A stretch of 20,865 nucleotides of DNA from Pelomyxa schiedti (GCA_020536535.1 JAHLWZ010001082.1:1-20865), one strand, 5' to 3'; shown: positions 10,919 through 20,081, counted from the stretch's first letter. Notes: generated by a model not told the origin, from the letters alone. Program-made: numbers and translations.

Positions 10919-11950
10919 ATGGCACAAGAGCAAGCTGCTCTATTGTATAAAAGTAGGTATCTCCTCCAAGGAAACATAAAACGAAAGCATACTATCAATG
11001 CAAACAAACTATACAACGTGTTCACTGATTTTACGTTTTGGAGTTGTTATATTAGGAGACAGTGGCGTAGGGAAAAGCAACATCGTCACTCGATTTTACC
11101 GGTACCTGTCCTCTCCAACGTTATGCTATAAAATAATGCTTGTGTACGTAACGCTACCAAAACAAATAGAAACCAGTTCTGCTTGGAAACGAGAACCACT
11201 ATCGGGGTTGATATTGTAAATAAAGATGTCAATTTCCATGGCACCAAAATAACTCTCCAACTGTGGGATACAGGTGTACATTTTTTTTTTTTCGAAAAAC
11301 ACCACCTTAACTTGTTGATAGCTGGCCAAGAGCGGTTTCGGGCTGTTTCTCCTGGATATTATAGAGGCGCGGATGCTGCCTTACTGGGTTCTTACTTCAC
11401 TCATTGATTTCTTAGTCACTGAATAGCTGAATGCAGTTTATGACATTACAAAGCATGAATCCTTCGAATCCATCACCCGCTGGTTGAAAGAATTAAGGTT
11501 CCTCCTTTTTTACCATATCCACTCACCCTATTTAGAGAAATCTGTGATCATTGCCGTTCTATTGTTCTCATTGGAAATAAGTGTGATTTGCAGCACTTAC
11601 GGGAAGTCACAGTTGCAGAGGGCCAAGCTTTGGCAAAGTCAAACTCCTTATCTTTCATGGAAACCTCTGGTGAGTGTGACAACCTTCTCCTCTTTTGTAA
11701 CTTGAACAAACAGCAATGAATGCTGTTAACATTGAGGAAGTTTTTGACCACATTCTGCAAGGTTTTCCCTTTCCAACCAAAAAAAATCCTCAGTCCAAAC
11801 TTACACTCTGTAGTACTGAGAGGAGGAAATCCAGGCCCCCCAGAAATGACAGGTGGTGAGGCTGAGATACGTTCAGGTGGTGTTACTTTAGGGCAATCAC
11901 AAACACCAGGAGGGAGTTCCACAACCCCAGAGGAAAAATCATGTTGTTGA
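10919..11950 (+). CDS. Rab11-like small GTPase (8 exons)
   Basis: Exons 10919-10952, 11044-11101, 11170-11273, 11322-11387, 11437-11497, 11536-11669, 11714-11761 and 11814-11950 give 213 aa, a normal Rab length. All five GTPase motifs are intact: GDSGVGKS (16-23), T41 of TTIG, WDTAGQE with catalytic Gln68, GNKCD (121-125) and ETSA (150-153). WLKELR and HLREV in the helical regions resemble Rab11/RabA. The C-terminus ends in Cys-Cys, the usual double geranylgeranylation site, so the protein should cycle on recycling-endosome or trans-Golgi membranes. Introns are 91, 68, 48, 49, 38, 44 and 52 nt. The last junction is the least certain, because several acceptors keep the frame. It converges with the LRR-Ras gene, with 80 bp between the stops. 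Confidence 0.88.
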
Positions 11951-12030
11951 ATTTGAGTTGTATGTAAACAAAAAAAGATACATTGTTATTATCTCCGTCT
12001 AGTCCAGTTTCTTACAAAAGTTGAGTGTTC

Positions 12031-14311
12031 TTATTCTGAATTTGATAGTCGTTTTGCATAGTCACTTAGCATCTCAGTGTACATTGTCTCCAGTGCTTTG
12101 GGGTTGGAAAAAGCACTCTCCGGTTCTGAGGGAGTAGGTGGTGTAACTTGTATAATTATGGGAGGCGGCATTGGAGCCGGCGTTTTTGGAGGGGGTGGGA
12201 GTGGCGGTGACACTGACGATGTAGTTGTTGCTGATGATGAGGCTGTGGGAATGTCAATTATGGGGTCAGGCTGATTGCCTGGGCAAAATCGGGCTGTGGC
12301 TCCCCTCCAATCTATTTTTGGCGGGTTTGTGAAATGAGCAGTGCAGATATAAGAGGGATTGATTCAGGGAGGATTATACTACATACCGCAGAGGTCATTA
12401 CGTGGGTGGCTTCTGGGGAGGGCAGTGGCGGGTTTCAGTTCGGGGAATTTGCGGGGAACCACTTTCGCCTTGAGCTCATGAACCTGCTTGAGCTTCTTCT
12501 GTAGTATTACAGCCGAGGGCATTGCTGCTCTTGCCTTTAATGCTTCTCTTGCGAGGGTAAAAAAGGTTTCTTCAATGTTCCACCTTAGTTTAGCACTTAC
12601 CTGGAATTTCGTGAATTCATAAAATACAGGGTGAATGAGATTGGTTGTACTTCAAAAAAAGGGCACCCTAAATCTTCTGCCAAACGTTTTCCTTCCTCAC
12701 GAGAAACCACCCTATCTACTTCCAAATCTGCACGGCCAGCAACCAAAACTTTTGGGTAGTTGGTTTCTTGTTTGATTGAGACTACTTTTTCATGGAACTC
12801 CCGAACGGACTCAAATGAGGACCGCGATGTAATGCTATACCTTTTTTGTCTTGAAAAAGCAGGGTAGTGGAAGGTGAATAGAAATACCCTAAAGAAAAAG
12901 CCTCACAGTTCCAGATGTACTGGTCTCTCATTGCGCTGTATCTTTTGGGACTTAAAAGAAGTAGAATAAGAGCGGAGTTCTACTCTTCCTGACCAGCTTT
13001 TGTTTGTGAGGCAAGGAAGGAGTATTGAATTGTTTGATAAGAAAGTACCTGTATCAATAATATCCAGAATAAGAGGTTTTCCGTCAATAACACACTGCTT
13101 CCTGCGCAGAGTAAGTAAACGGTTATTTTATTGACTCACCTGTAGCTGTCTTCGATAGTTGGATCATAGACTAAAGTTGTTAGTATAGCTGTTCATATGA
13201 AAATAGTGGAGTACCATCCAAAAAAGTGTTCTATTGGCGTTAGTGCCATGAATACCAAAAAAGGAAGATACAAGAACAAATTGCAGGACTAGTGCTAAGA
13301 AACGTGAGGATGGGGGAAAAAGAGGGAGTGGGAATCACATGATTTTGATCCAATTCCTCCAGAACCTAGAAGACACATTCTCAGTTCGTTTGAAGTGGTG
13401 TCACATATTGCGTGGTCACAGTAACATTTAGAAATCATCTTGGATGCGAAAGAGCCAGCGGGATTCTCCACCAAGTCGACTGTTAACTTGTTCCAACTGA
13501 CTTGGTATTTCTGAACAATAGCCTCACACAGCGCCATTGTGCCAATATCTCCGATATTACACCGTCTCATTGTCAATCTGTTTAATGAAGAGCGTCCAGG
13601 CCCGTCAGTGACAATCGCGGCGAGGCAAACTGCCCCCTGGTCACTCAACTGTGGGTTGTCACTGAGATCAAGTTCGGTTAATTTTGAGTTCGCGAGTAAC
13701 AGTGATCCAATGACGATTGAATCCTCAACAAGCAAGCCACAGTCCAAGAGTGTGATGGATGTTATTGGAGCCCCAACAAGATGAGATGCAATTTCGTGCA
13801 AGTGGGTACCCACATTGACATGGACCAGTTCCAGTTTTGAGAGGTAACTCAAATGATGCATTAATGAAGAAATGATGGTTTCTGAGCGAGTGCTGCTTGT
13901 TCTGTGTCCAACACTAGCTGATCTAGTTATCTTTGAGGCAATTTTCGACAGAGACCCCGCTCTTGTTCTGCTGCTAGCACTGTTATTATCAGATACTGAT
14001 AGTAACTTCGCATCCACAGGGGTAGGAGGAGGCTCTTCAACAATCCTCAGGCCACCGTGAATTTTCCCAGCAGGAATAAACTTGAGTTTCTCAGAAGCCA
14101 CGGTTCCATCAATAGTAAGCAATTCACAGGTAACTTTGCAGCAGTAATCGGGGCCGAGCTTGCGAGCTGATGACGCCATCGCGTCAATTATCATTGCGCC
14201 CACGGGTGGGTCACCAGTCCTATAGCAGCTCAACTGACAATTGGATTCCAAAAGAGCCTTAATCAATGAAGACTGGGAACGAGGTACGTCAAGGAGTCCA
14301 ATTTGTCCCAT
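12031..14311 (-). CDS. Leucine-rich-repeat/Ras-like GTPase fusion (10 exons)
   Basis: Minus-strand exons 14311-13339, 13294-13272, 13231-13216, 13170-13140, 13101-13049, 12996-12984, 12941-12888, 12840-12651, 12600-12387 and 12311-12031 encode 615 aa in one frame. Residues 1-115 are unassigned; 130-300 hold leucine-rich repeats (LTELDLSDNPQLSDQGAVC, LNRLTMRRCNIGD). A Ras fold follows directly: LLGSGGIGSKSSLVLQF, switch I YDPTIEDSYR (339-348), DTAGQEEYSAMRDQY (364-378), YSITSRSSFESV, VAGRADL (421-427), EVSAK (451-455). G1 carries one extra Ser (GSGGIGSKS against GxxxxGKS) and G4 reads GRAD instead of NKxD, while G2, G3 and G5 are canonical. The tail (496-615) is Pro-rich with no CaaX box. It is not a Roco protein: no COR domain is seen. 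Nucleotide binding may be weak or lost (inference). Confidence 0.87.
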
Positions 14312-14528
14312 AATTGATTGATCCCTATCCCAACCATATTACATTACATAACATAAATTACTTTTATCGTGTGGATTGGAAGCAATCAAGTACGTTGTAA
14401 GGGAGTAGTCGGTATAAGAAGAGGTAGCAACGACGCCGAAAGCGGATTCGCTTATTGCAGAAGGAGACCCGTGGCTGAATTCCATTTGTGCTAACCAACG
14501 CGACATTTTTCGCTTGTTTTTTTAATTA
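14312..14528. promoter_or_regulatory. Shared promoter interval between divergent LRR-Ras and PepD genes
   Basis: The 217 bp between two divergent start codons must hold both promoters unless a 5' exon is missed. It contains AT-rich stretches such as ATTACATTACATAACATAAATTAC near 14338-14361 and a T7 tract (14517-14523) just before the PepD ATG. No classic TATA box is clear. The promoter role follows from position only. Confidence 0.4.
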
Positions 14529-16955
14529 ATGTCTATCTGCCAGTTTGTTGATCCGCTTGGGTCGGGTACTGCTCGTGGAGCATTGGCTGTGGACTCTGGG
14601 AGAACTGCTGAATTGAGTCCCTCTGTGCTCAGGGAGGATTTTCATCCTCAGAGTGGATCACATCCCCGACTCGGAAGATCCCCCTGCCGTTGAGAATCAA
14701 GGCAAACTCAGAGTCTTCAGAAAGAGTCGTGATCACGACGGCGTACGGCTTTTTATTTCTGAACCATCATCACCCCATAAGCCCAAAACAAACAAAGAAA
14801 AGAAAAAGGAAAAACAGGAAAAGTCAAAACAAAAAAACAAAAGCAACAAGAAGAAGATGCTTCGCCTTGAGAGGAATCGCGAGCTCTATGACGAACTAAA
14901 GACCAAATTCCCTGGTTGTGACAACGTGTGGAAGTGGTTCCTTGCCCTCAATGAGATCCCTCGTCCCTCTGGCCACACCGCGGTATGACACATCACCTTC
15001 ACAAAGAAAGAATTTCGTTTCGTTTCGTTCATTTCGTATTGGTTTTGCTCGCCCTTTGTTCTCAACCACTGGCATTTACAATAACAAAGGCGGCCTCTCG
15101 CTGGATAAGCGAAATAGCAGCCAAAGTTCACCCTGAAGCCACTGTCAAGACTGACGCTGTTGGCAACGTCTGTCTCAAGATTCCCGCTTCAAGGTTTTTC
15201 CTCAATCTCCTTCCCCCCCTTTTTTTTTTCTTAACAAAAAACAACCCTCAGGGGCAAGGAACATCTCCCTGCTATTGTTCTACAAACCCACTTGGACATG
15301 GTTCCAACAACCAACAGACCCGATTTCGACTTCACTCGCGATTTAATTGTTGTCCCTTTGTCTCTTTTTGGCGCCGTTTCTAATTCCCTATTCAGGAAAT
15401 GTACGTTGATGAGGCATTCCTTCGTGCCAGGCAAACTACTCTTGGTGCTGATGATGGTAGTGGAGTGGCTATCGCCTTGGCTCTCGCTGAAGACCCAACT
15501 CTGGACCATGCTCCAATTGAGGTATGAGAAAACGAGGTTGCAATCCAGGTCTCATTTTATGCCCAGCTTCTCTTTACTATTGATGAGGAAACTGGCCTTA
15601 TTGGAGCTTGTGCCCTGCAGCCAGGGGAACTTCTTTCAAACAATGCCAAATACCTCATAAACGTTGATTCTGAGGAGTTTGGAGAAATTTGTCTCAGCTG
15701 TGCAGGTACGAATTCGTGCTCAAATACCCTCTCATCTTGCTTTATAGGGGGTGCAAATAGGCACCTCAGATTCCCCATGAGGCGCGGCCCTCTTGAGGCT
15801 AACTGGAAATGTGGAAAGATTAATATTGACATGTTGATGGGTGGTCACAGTGGCTGTGGTATCATCCTGTCTCATAACTTTGTTTCTTTTGAAACGTTTG
15901 TTTAGATATTCATCTCAGTCGAGCAAACGCCATTAAGTGGCTTGCTCTCATGCTTTCCGAAAATGAGTGTGCACTTAGTGGTATTTAACTTCAATTTCTT
16001 TGCCTATTAACCCCTGGAACAGGTACCCCCTACAGAATTTGCTCCCTGAATGGCGGCAATGCTCACAATGCTGTTCCTTCCCATGCCGAGGTGGAATTTG
16101 CTGTTCCCGCAGCCAAGTACAACGAGTTCGTGACTGGGATGACCACTATCTTCAATGCTCTTGTTTCACGGTTGGTTTTTAATTGTGTAGCTTCTCTAAT
16201 AAACGCACACAGATGGCGACATGTTGAGACTAAGCCACCTCAATGCCACGTAGTAGATGCCACCTTTGACCAGGCCCTATCGTTCTCGTCATCTCGAACA
16301 GCGTGCCGCGTTTTGGAGTGCATCCATCATGGTGTTTTCTCGTGGAGCGAACAGGTTGATACCTTGGTCGAAACATCCCAGAGTTTGTCAATTGTGCGCC
16401 TTGAGAGGACAAGCAATGAGATTTTCATTGTGGTATGTAACAAATGTACGGAGTGTGTTCTAACAGGGCCCAAAGGTCTTCGCCAGGTCGTCTCACCCTA
16501 CAGCTCTCACTCATGTTCACAAGACACTGGAATCAATAACCGCTATTTATGGTGGTTCCATTGCTGTTCATGGCACAGGTATTCTTTTCCCTGTTTTGCA
16601 CCCCCAATAACCTTATCAACCAATGAAAAGATTTGTCTGGCTGGCCCGCTGAGCCCAATTCTAAACTAGCCAAAACCGCTGTGAGCGTATTTGAGGCTGT
16701 GGCCAAAGGCCCTGCCAAGGTACTATCCTTTGTCCTTGTTGGAATTCAACCAAAACCCGCCAAAAGGTAACATCCATTCACGCCGGCCTGGAATGCGGTG
16801 TCATCATGTCCAAGTTCCCAGCAAACAACATGGAAGCAATATCCGTCGGGCCCACAGTGCTCAACCCACACACCGTCGACGAAAGGCTCGAGTGCCCCTC
16901 TGCATGCAAGTTATACGAGTACATGGTCAAGCTCATTGCCGCCCTTTCCTCATAA
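14529..16955 (+). CDS. pepD: Aminoacyl-histidine dipeptidase, M20 family (PepD-like), 13 exons
   Basis: Exons 14529-14565, 14618-14982, 15090-15193, 15252-15348, 15396-15521, 15567-15705, 15748-15858, 15906-15980, 16023-16170, 16213-16432, 16467-16578, 16631-16719 and 16767-16955 give 603 aa. The enzyme is a zinc dipeptidase that splits Xaa-His dipeptides such as carnosine. Metal and catalytic residues match the family: H182 and D184 (QTHLDM), D220 (GADDGSG), E250/E251 (DEETG), D277 (NVDSEE) and H576 (NPHTVDER). Also present are GGHSG, NGGNAHNAVP, IHAGLECG and SVGPT. Bacterial PepD is about 485 aa; here an N-terminal extension of about 110 residues ends in a Lys-rich stretch (KEKKKEKQEKSKQKNK). 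The first exon is the weakest part; an ATG near 14857, after the Lys stretch, would give a more typical length. Introns are 34-107 nt. Confidence 0.9.
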
Positions 16956-17119
16956 AAACCCTTGAAGACCCAGCACGAAATACATTATTTCTGCAACCCA
17001 CACATAATTTTTACTTTTCTTTTACACAACAAAAAAAGAGAGAACGAACTCGTTTGAGGCAAAGTTCTCGATCGTTGGCGATGAGTGTGGGGCGTTGGGA
17101 TTACGGCACCGCAGTCCAT

Positions 17120-17734
17120 TTAATTGAGGGGATGTGGGTGGCCACAAGAGCCAAGCGCCAGAGAGACAGCATCTACGAAAGACAGCCATTCCCACAGCGG
17201 TACATTTCTGGCTGGGTCGGTACAGGCAAAGTTGGTGTGGTTTATATTGTAGAGCAGGCATTTTGCTTGGCAAAGCACTTGTGGCTGCTGAAGTGACTTG
17301 AGGCTCCATTCACCTGATTCGGAAATGGCCGCAATAATCCTGTGCTCCTTTGAGTGGAACATGTACCCCACGTGTGAAAGCTCCAATTTCTGAGTTACAA
17401 CCAGGCGATGTGACTCGAATGACGCTTTAAGGTCCACACACCACACTTCAGCCTTGTTACACTTGGGAAGCTGTAGCGAGACAACTCCAGCCTCATCGTC
17501 GTTTATCATGCACACCTTTGAAACACCCCTGCCAATCTCCCCACCGCAACAATCTCTCTCCAGCTCACTCATGTTGAGTATCACAATGTAGCCCAGGCAA
17601 GGGTATGACACAACCGTCCACTTCCTGCCACCGAACACCCAAACACAGGTGTCGGCCAACGACAGCAGGCTTGGCGGTGGTGGTGCAGCCACAGCCCTCG
17701 TCACGCCCGGACCAGGATTCGCAAACTGCAACAT
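17120..17734 (-). CDS. Hypothetical protein, possible beta-propeller fragment
   Basis: An open minus-strand frame begins at ATG 17734 (MLQFANPGPG) and ends at 17120, 204 aa with no intron needed. It is rich in alternating hydrophobic residues and Trp/Gly (WVFGGRKWTVVSYP, GYIVILNM, AEVWCVDLKASF, SGEWSLKSLQQP), which suggests beta strands of a WD/kelch-like fold. I do not recognise a family. An upstream exon is possible: ATG 17921 opens 49 codons, and a 31-nt GTGGCG...AAAAG intron would join it in frame at 17734. The plus-strand frame 17605-17964 overlaps it and is Pro/Ser/Thr-rich, probably an antisense shadow. It lies tail to tail with the dipeptidase (164 bp between stops) and head to head with the metallopeptidase-like gene. 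Confidence 0.5.
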   Translation of the reverse strand: MLQFANPGPGVTRAVAAPPPPSLLSLADTCVWVFGGRKWTVVSYPCLGYIVILNMSELERDCCGGEIGRGVSKVCMINDDEAGVVSLQLPKCNKAEVWCVDLKASFESHRLVVTQKLELSHVGYMFHSKEHRIIAAISESGEWSLKSLQQPQVLCQAKCLLYNINHTNFACTDPARNVPLWEWLSFVDAVSLALGSCGHPHPLN

Positions 17735-17972
17735 CCTTTTATCTCCCAGCACCACCAAGGCGCCACCATTCCCAACCCAGCACGAGCATTAGTTCCGGAG
17801 CTGCGCCTCTGCACCACATCCGGCACTCCACAACGCCAATAGTGGGTGACGCCCCCAATTGGGGCTTCGTGCCGCCACCAACTTCGGGGCCACTTGCACC
17901 AGCCACCAAATTGGAAAGCATCCAAAACGAACGGGTTCGTTCGCTTGTTCACAATTTTTTTTGAAACACGAA

Positions 17973-18935
17973 ATGGCCGCACGGCACCAACACGCAAGTG
18001 AGGTCGCACGAGAGTTTTGTCGCGCTTCGGCAGGGATTTTCGCACCCATTTGTGCCAGTGTGAGGCTGCAAGTCACTGGGCTTCAGCAAGCGGCTTTCAG
18101 GACCCAGGAGATGACACCACTTGGGCCAGGAGAAATTCCAACCGACCGGACGCTGGACGCGTTCCCAACCAACGCGAGTGTCGCTCCACGAAGGCCAAAC
18201 GTGAGCGTGTATCTCACCGGAGCAGCCGGAATGATCAAGGCGTTCGGCACATACATCCAAGACACGCAGGTAACTGCAGTCGACTGCCCGGCTGCATTTT
18301 CTTTCCTGGATACTATGGTAATAAACTGCGAGCACAAGGACTTCTACTCGCCCGATGGGGCTCCGGACAGGGCCAAGGTGTTTTCTACTATCGTGCACGA
18401 GTATTTCCACACGCAGTCTTTTCAAGGCCGTGGGCTACAGCCATTTGTCAATCAGTTTCGCTCGGAGGATGACCCGACTCAGTTACATCACGTTGATGAA
18501 GCTGTTACTGACCTTTGTGCCTACCTTTCGTTCAGTGCGTTGGTTGAACGGCTCTCTATTCTGAGAGGAATGTCATACAAGTCGGCTTACGTGTGCCCTG
18601 GGAATGCCACACTGGCACTGCCCCATCCATGGGAAATTACTGGGAACCCCGCAAGATACCCCCCAACTTGCGGTTGGCTTTCACTTATCCTCGCCATTGG
18701 TGACCTTAAGGATGAGAGAAGGTCCATATGCTCTCAATATTTCCGCGGTGTTGCCCCAGAAAACCAAGGTCGCCAGTACTGTCCCAGCATAAAAGAGGTT
18801 ACGGTATCCCTGATAAAAAATACCAGACAAGACGGACTGTGGCCCCTTTCTCGCATGAACCACAATGCCTACATGCAAACAGGAATCGACACAGCTTTTG
18901 CTGCTCAATTTCTATCCTGGTGGGGTAATCTCTGA
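17973..18935 (+). CDS. Putative HExxH metallopeptidase-like protein, intronless
   Basis: A single 320-aa frame starts at ATG 17973, 10 nt after a T8 tract (17955-17962). An upstream in-frame extension to 17859 lacks a better start. The zinc-peptidase signature HEYFH lies at residues 142-146 (STIVHEYFHTQSF), with an acidic DEAVTDL 29 residues later (E176), fitting a gluzincin-style HExxH...E site. GAAGMIKAFGTY, a HPWEITGNPARYPPTCGW segment and several Cys (CPAAF, NCEH, YVCPG, SICSQ) suggest a compact disulfide- or metal-stabilised domain. No signal peptide or membrane segment is evident. I cannot name the family, and the substrate is unknown. Having no introns among intron-dense genes suggests recent bacterial origin or retroposition (inference). 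Confidence 0.68.
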   Translation: MAARHQHASEVAREFCRASAGIFAPICASVRLQVTGLQQAAFRTQEMTPLGPGEIPTDRTLDAFPTNASVAPRRPNVSVYLTGAAGMIKAFGTYIQDTQVTAVDCPAAFSFLDTMVINCEHKDFYSPDGAPDRAKVFSTIVHEYFHTQSFQGRGLQPFVNQFRSEDDPTQLHHVDEAVTDLCAYLSFSALVERLSILRGMSYKSAYVCPGNATLALPHPWEITGNPARYPPTCGWLSLILAIGDLKDERRSICSQYFRGVAPENQGRQYCPSIKEVTVSLIKNTRQDGLWPLSRMNHNAYMQTGIDTAFAAQFLSWWGNL

Positions 18936-19166
18936 ATGTATCAGCCTGGCAGAACAAAAGAAACACAGCCGGGTACAGGGATTTAAATCTGTAGGAAGAG
19001 AAAATACTTGTTTTACTGGGGCTTTATTAGGGTATTCCGCCAGGTGTAGAGCACCGATGCTTGAAGGCCTAGCGGGAAAAAAATCGAGCTCGAGTACTCC
19101 AGTTGCTCTTCGACTTTTTCCCTGCTCTTCGGATTAAGCATCGCTGCTCTATTTTTTTTTTAAAAA
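18936..19166. other. 3' flank between metallopeptidase-like gene and U1 gene
   Basis: About 230 bp hold the 3' ends of two convergent transcripts. The only notable element is a T10 run followed by A5 (19152-19166); on the minus strand this reads T5 directly after the last U1 hairpin. No reading frame here has recognisable content. Confidence 0.4.
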
Positions 19167-19329
19167 GGAGGGTGGCGAAGTTCGCCGAACCCTCGACTCA
19201 ACAGAAATTGTGTACTAGGGATCCCCTTGCGGAGACCCATACCAGAACCTCACCTTAGAGTGCAAAAGGCAAGGTTCCAATACGCCTCACACCCTGAGTG
19301 ATCAGCGGAAGCGAGTACCAGGTAAGTAT
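19167..19329 (-). ncRNA. U1: U1 spliceosomal small nuclear RNA
   Basis: Read on the minus strand, 163 nt begin with ATACTTACCTGG, the invariant U1 5' end that pairs with the 5' splice site. The U1 elements follow in order: a TGATCACTCAGG stretch like the U1-70K stem-loop I loop; a strong stem II (GAACCT...AGGTTC) whose loop TTTTGCACTC matches the U1A site AUUGCAC; stem III closed by a GCAA tetraloop between GGGTCTCC and GGGGATCCC; an Sm site AATTTCTG (19209-19202); and a terminal hairpin GAGGGTTCGGCGAA...TTCGCCACCCTC. T5 follows at 19166-19162. The length nearly equals human U1 (164 nt). A 97-codon frame covering the gene is accidental. The role is recognition of 5' splice sites by base pairing. 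Confidence 0.93.
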
Positions 19330-19710
19330 GAAAGCTTCAATTCCTGGATCGATCGCATAAGTCCGGAGTTTCTTGGCTGCGAATTGTGGGATGTTTTCAA
19401 CAAATTCGGAGAAACTCGAACCATAATTCTTTTCGGGCCACCTCTTTTTAAAGCGAGGGAGGTGACATTTAATTTCTTCATACATACCTGACTGTGCATG
19501 CCCTTGATCATCAAGGAGCGGTGTGCTGTTGTTAATCTCCATTTGCACTCTATGGAGGTTGCGGCATGGATTCCCGAAAGGGAAGCCCAGCAGTGTAATT
19601 TTTGTTTAGATGGGGTTTGCGTCTTGCGCGCAACTCCTTCATGAAAAAAAACAAAAAGAAATTCCTTTTAAATCAAGGATTACATGTAGCTAGGGTGGTC
19701 CACCGAAGAC
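19330..19710. other. U1 upstream region and ubiquitin-like gene 5' region
   Basis: About 380 bp separate the divergent U1 gene (minus) and ubiquitin-like gene (plus). It should hold the U1 promoter just right of 19329, but I cannot recognise a proximal sequence element. A plus-strand ATG at 19641 begins a Lys-rich 15-codon stretch that could be a first exon of the ubiquitin-like gene through a 32-nt intron (19686-19717). Nothing else stands out. Confidence 0.4.
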
Positions 19711-19934
19711 ATGAAAGTTTGTGAAAGAACCAAGTGGACGAATGTATACTCTTGAAGTGGATATCACAATTTGCGAACTGAAGGAGAATTTTGTAGGTCT
19801 TATCGACGAGCCCCAGCGGATGAAGGTTTATTTTTGCAGGGAAGCAACTTGAGGACCATAAAACACTCCGAAGCTACAATGTCGACAACGGGAGCACCAT
19901 CCACCAAGTGATGAGGCTGGCTGGGGGTGTTTGA
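19711..19934 (+). CDS. Ubiquitin-like protein gene, frame broken twice (+1, +1)
   Basis: Three overlapping plus-strand frames together match a ubiquitin fold in order: [15 protein letters not shown] (from 19718), then QRMKVYF (19814-19834), then [16 protein letters not shown] and [12 protein letters not shown] up to the stop at 19932-19934. Joining them from ATG 19711 needs one base skipped in an AAA run (19714-19716) and one in a TTTTT run (19831-19835). Both are homopolymers, so sequencing error is the simplest cause; pseudogene decay or programmed shifting are alternatives. The first break is also solved by a 32-nt intron (19686-19717) from an ATG at 19641. The C-terminus reads RLAGG then Val and stop, resembling a processing site for conjugation. 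A GTGTTT...ACCAG intron from 19928 could instead replace Val with a longer tail. Confidence 0.6.
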
Positions 19935-20081
19935 ATACACATCAGGACCAGGCTGGTTCTGCTCCAAGGTGAACCTGGCTCTTGCTTCTGACAGCCTTCC
20001 AGGGCTTACCGAGCACTGTAAGTATATCCGCGAGCTCAAATACGTTATTGTATTGATTTGACTCCGGCGGAACTAGCGGCC

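Noticed and set aside
17605-17964. Plus-strand Pro/Ser/Thr-rich frame
   Set aside because: Low complexity, overlaps the minus-strand gene, and shows no domain; likely a shadow.
19168-19198. Hairpin followed by T5, resembling a bacterial terminator
   Set aside because: It is stem-loop IV of U1 RNA; the surrounding genome is eukaryotic.
19255-19548. Minus-strand 97-codon protein-like frame
   Set aside because: Its 3' third is the 5' half of the U1 snRNA; frame and composition are explained by the RNA gene and its upstream DNA.
19800-20039. Minus-strand 79-codon frame
   Set aside because: It is antisense to the ubiquitin-like gene, which is recognised on the plus strand.
19923-20062. Consensus donor CTGTAAGTAT near 20017 as evidence of another exon
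   Set aside because: An open frame (WFCSKVNLALASD onward) crosses it, but I cannot connect it to a domain or find the matching downstream exon.
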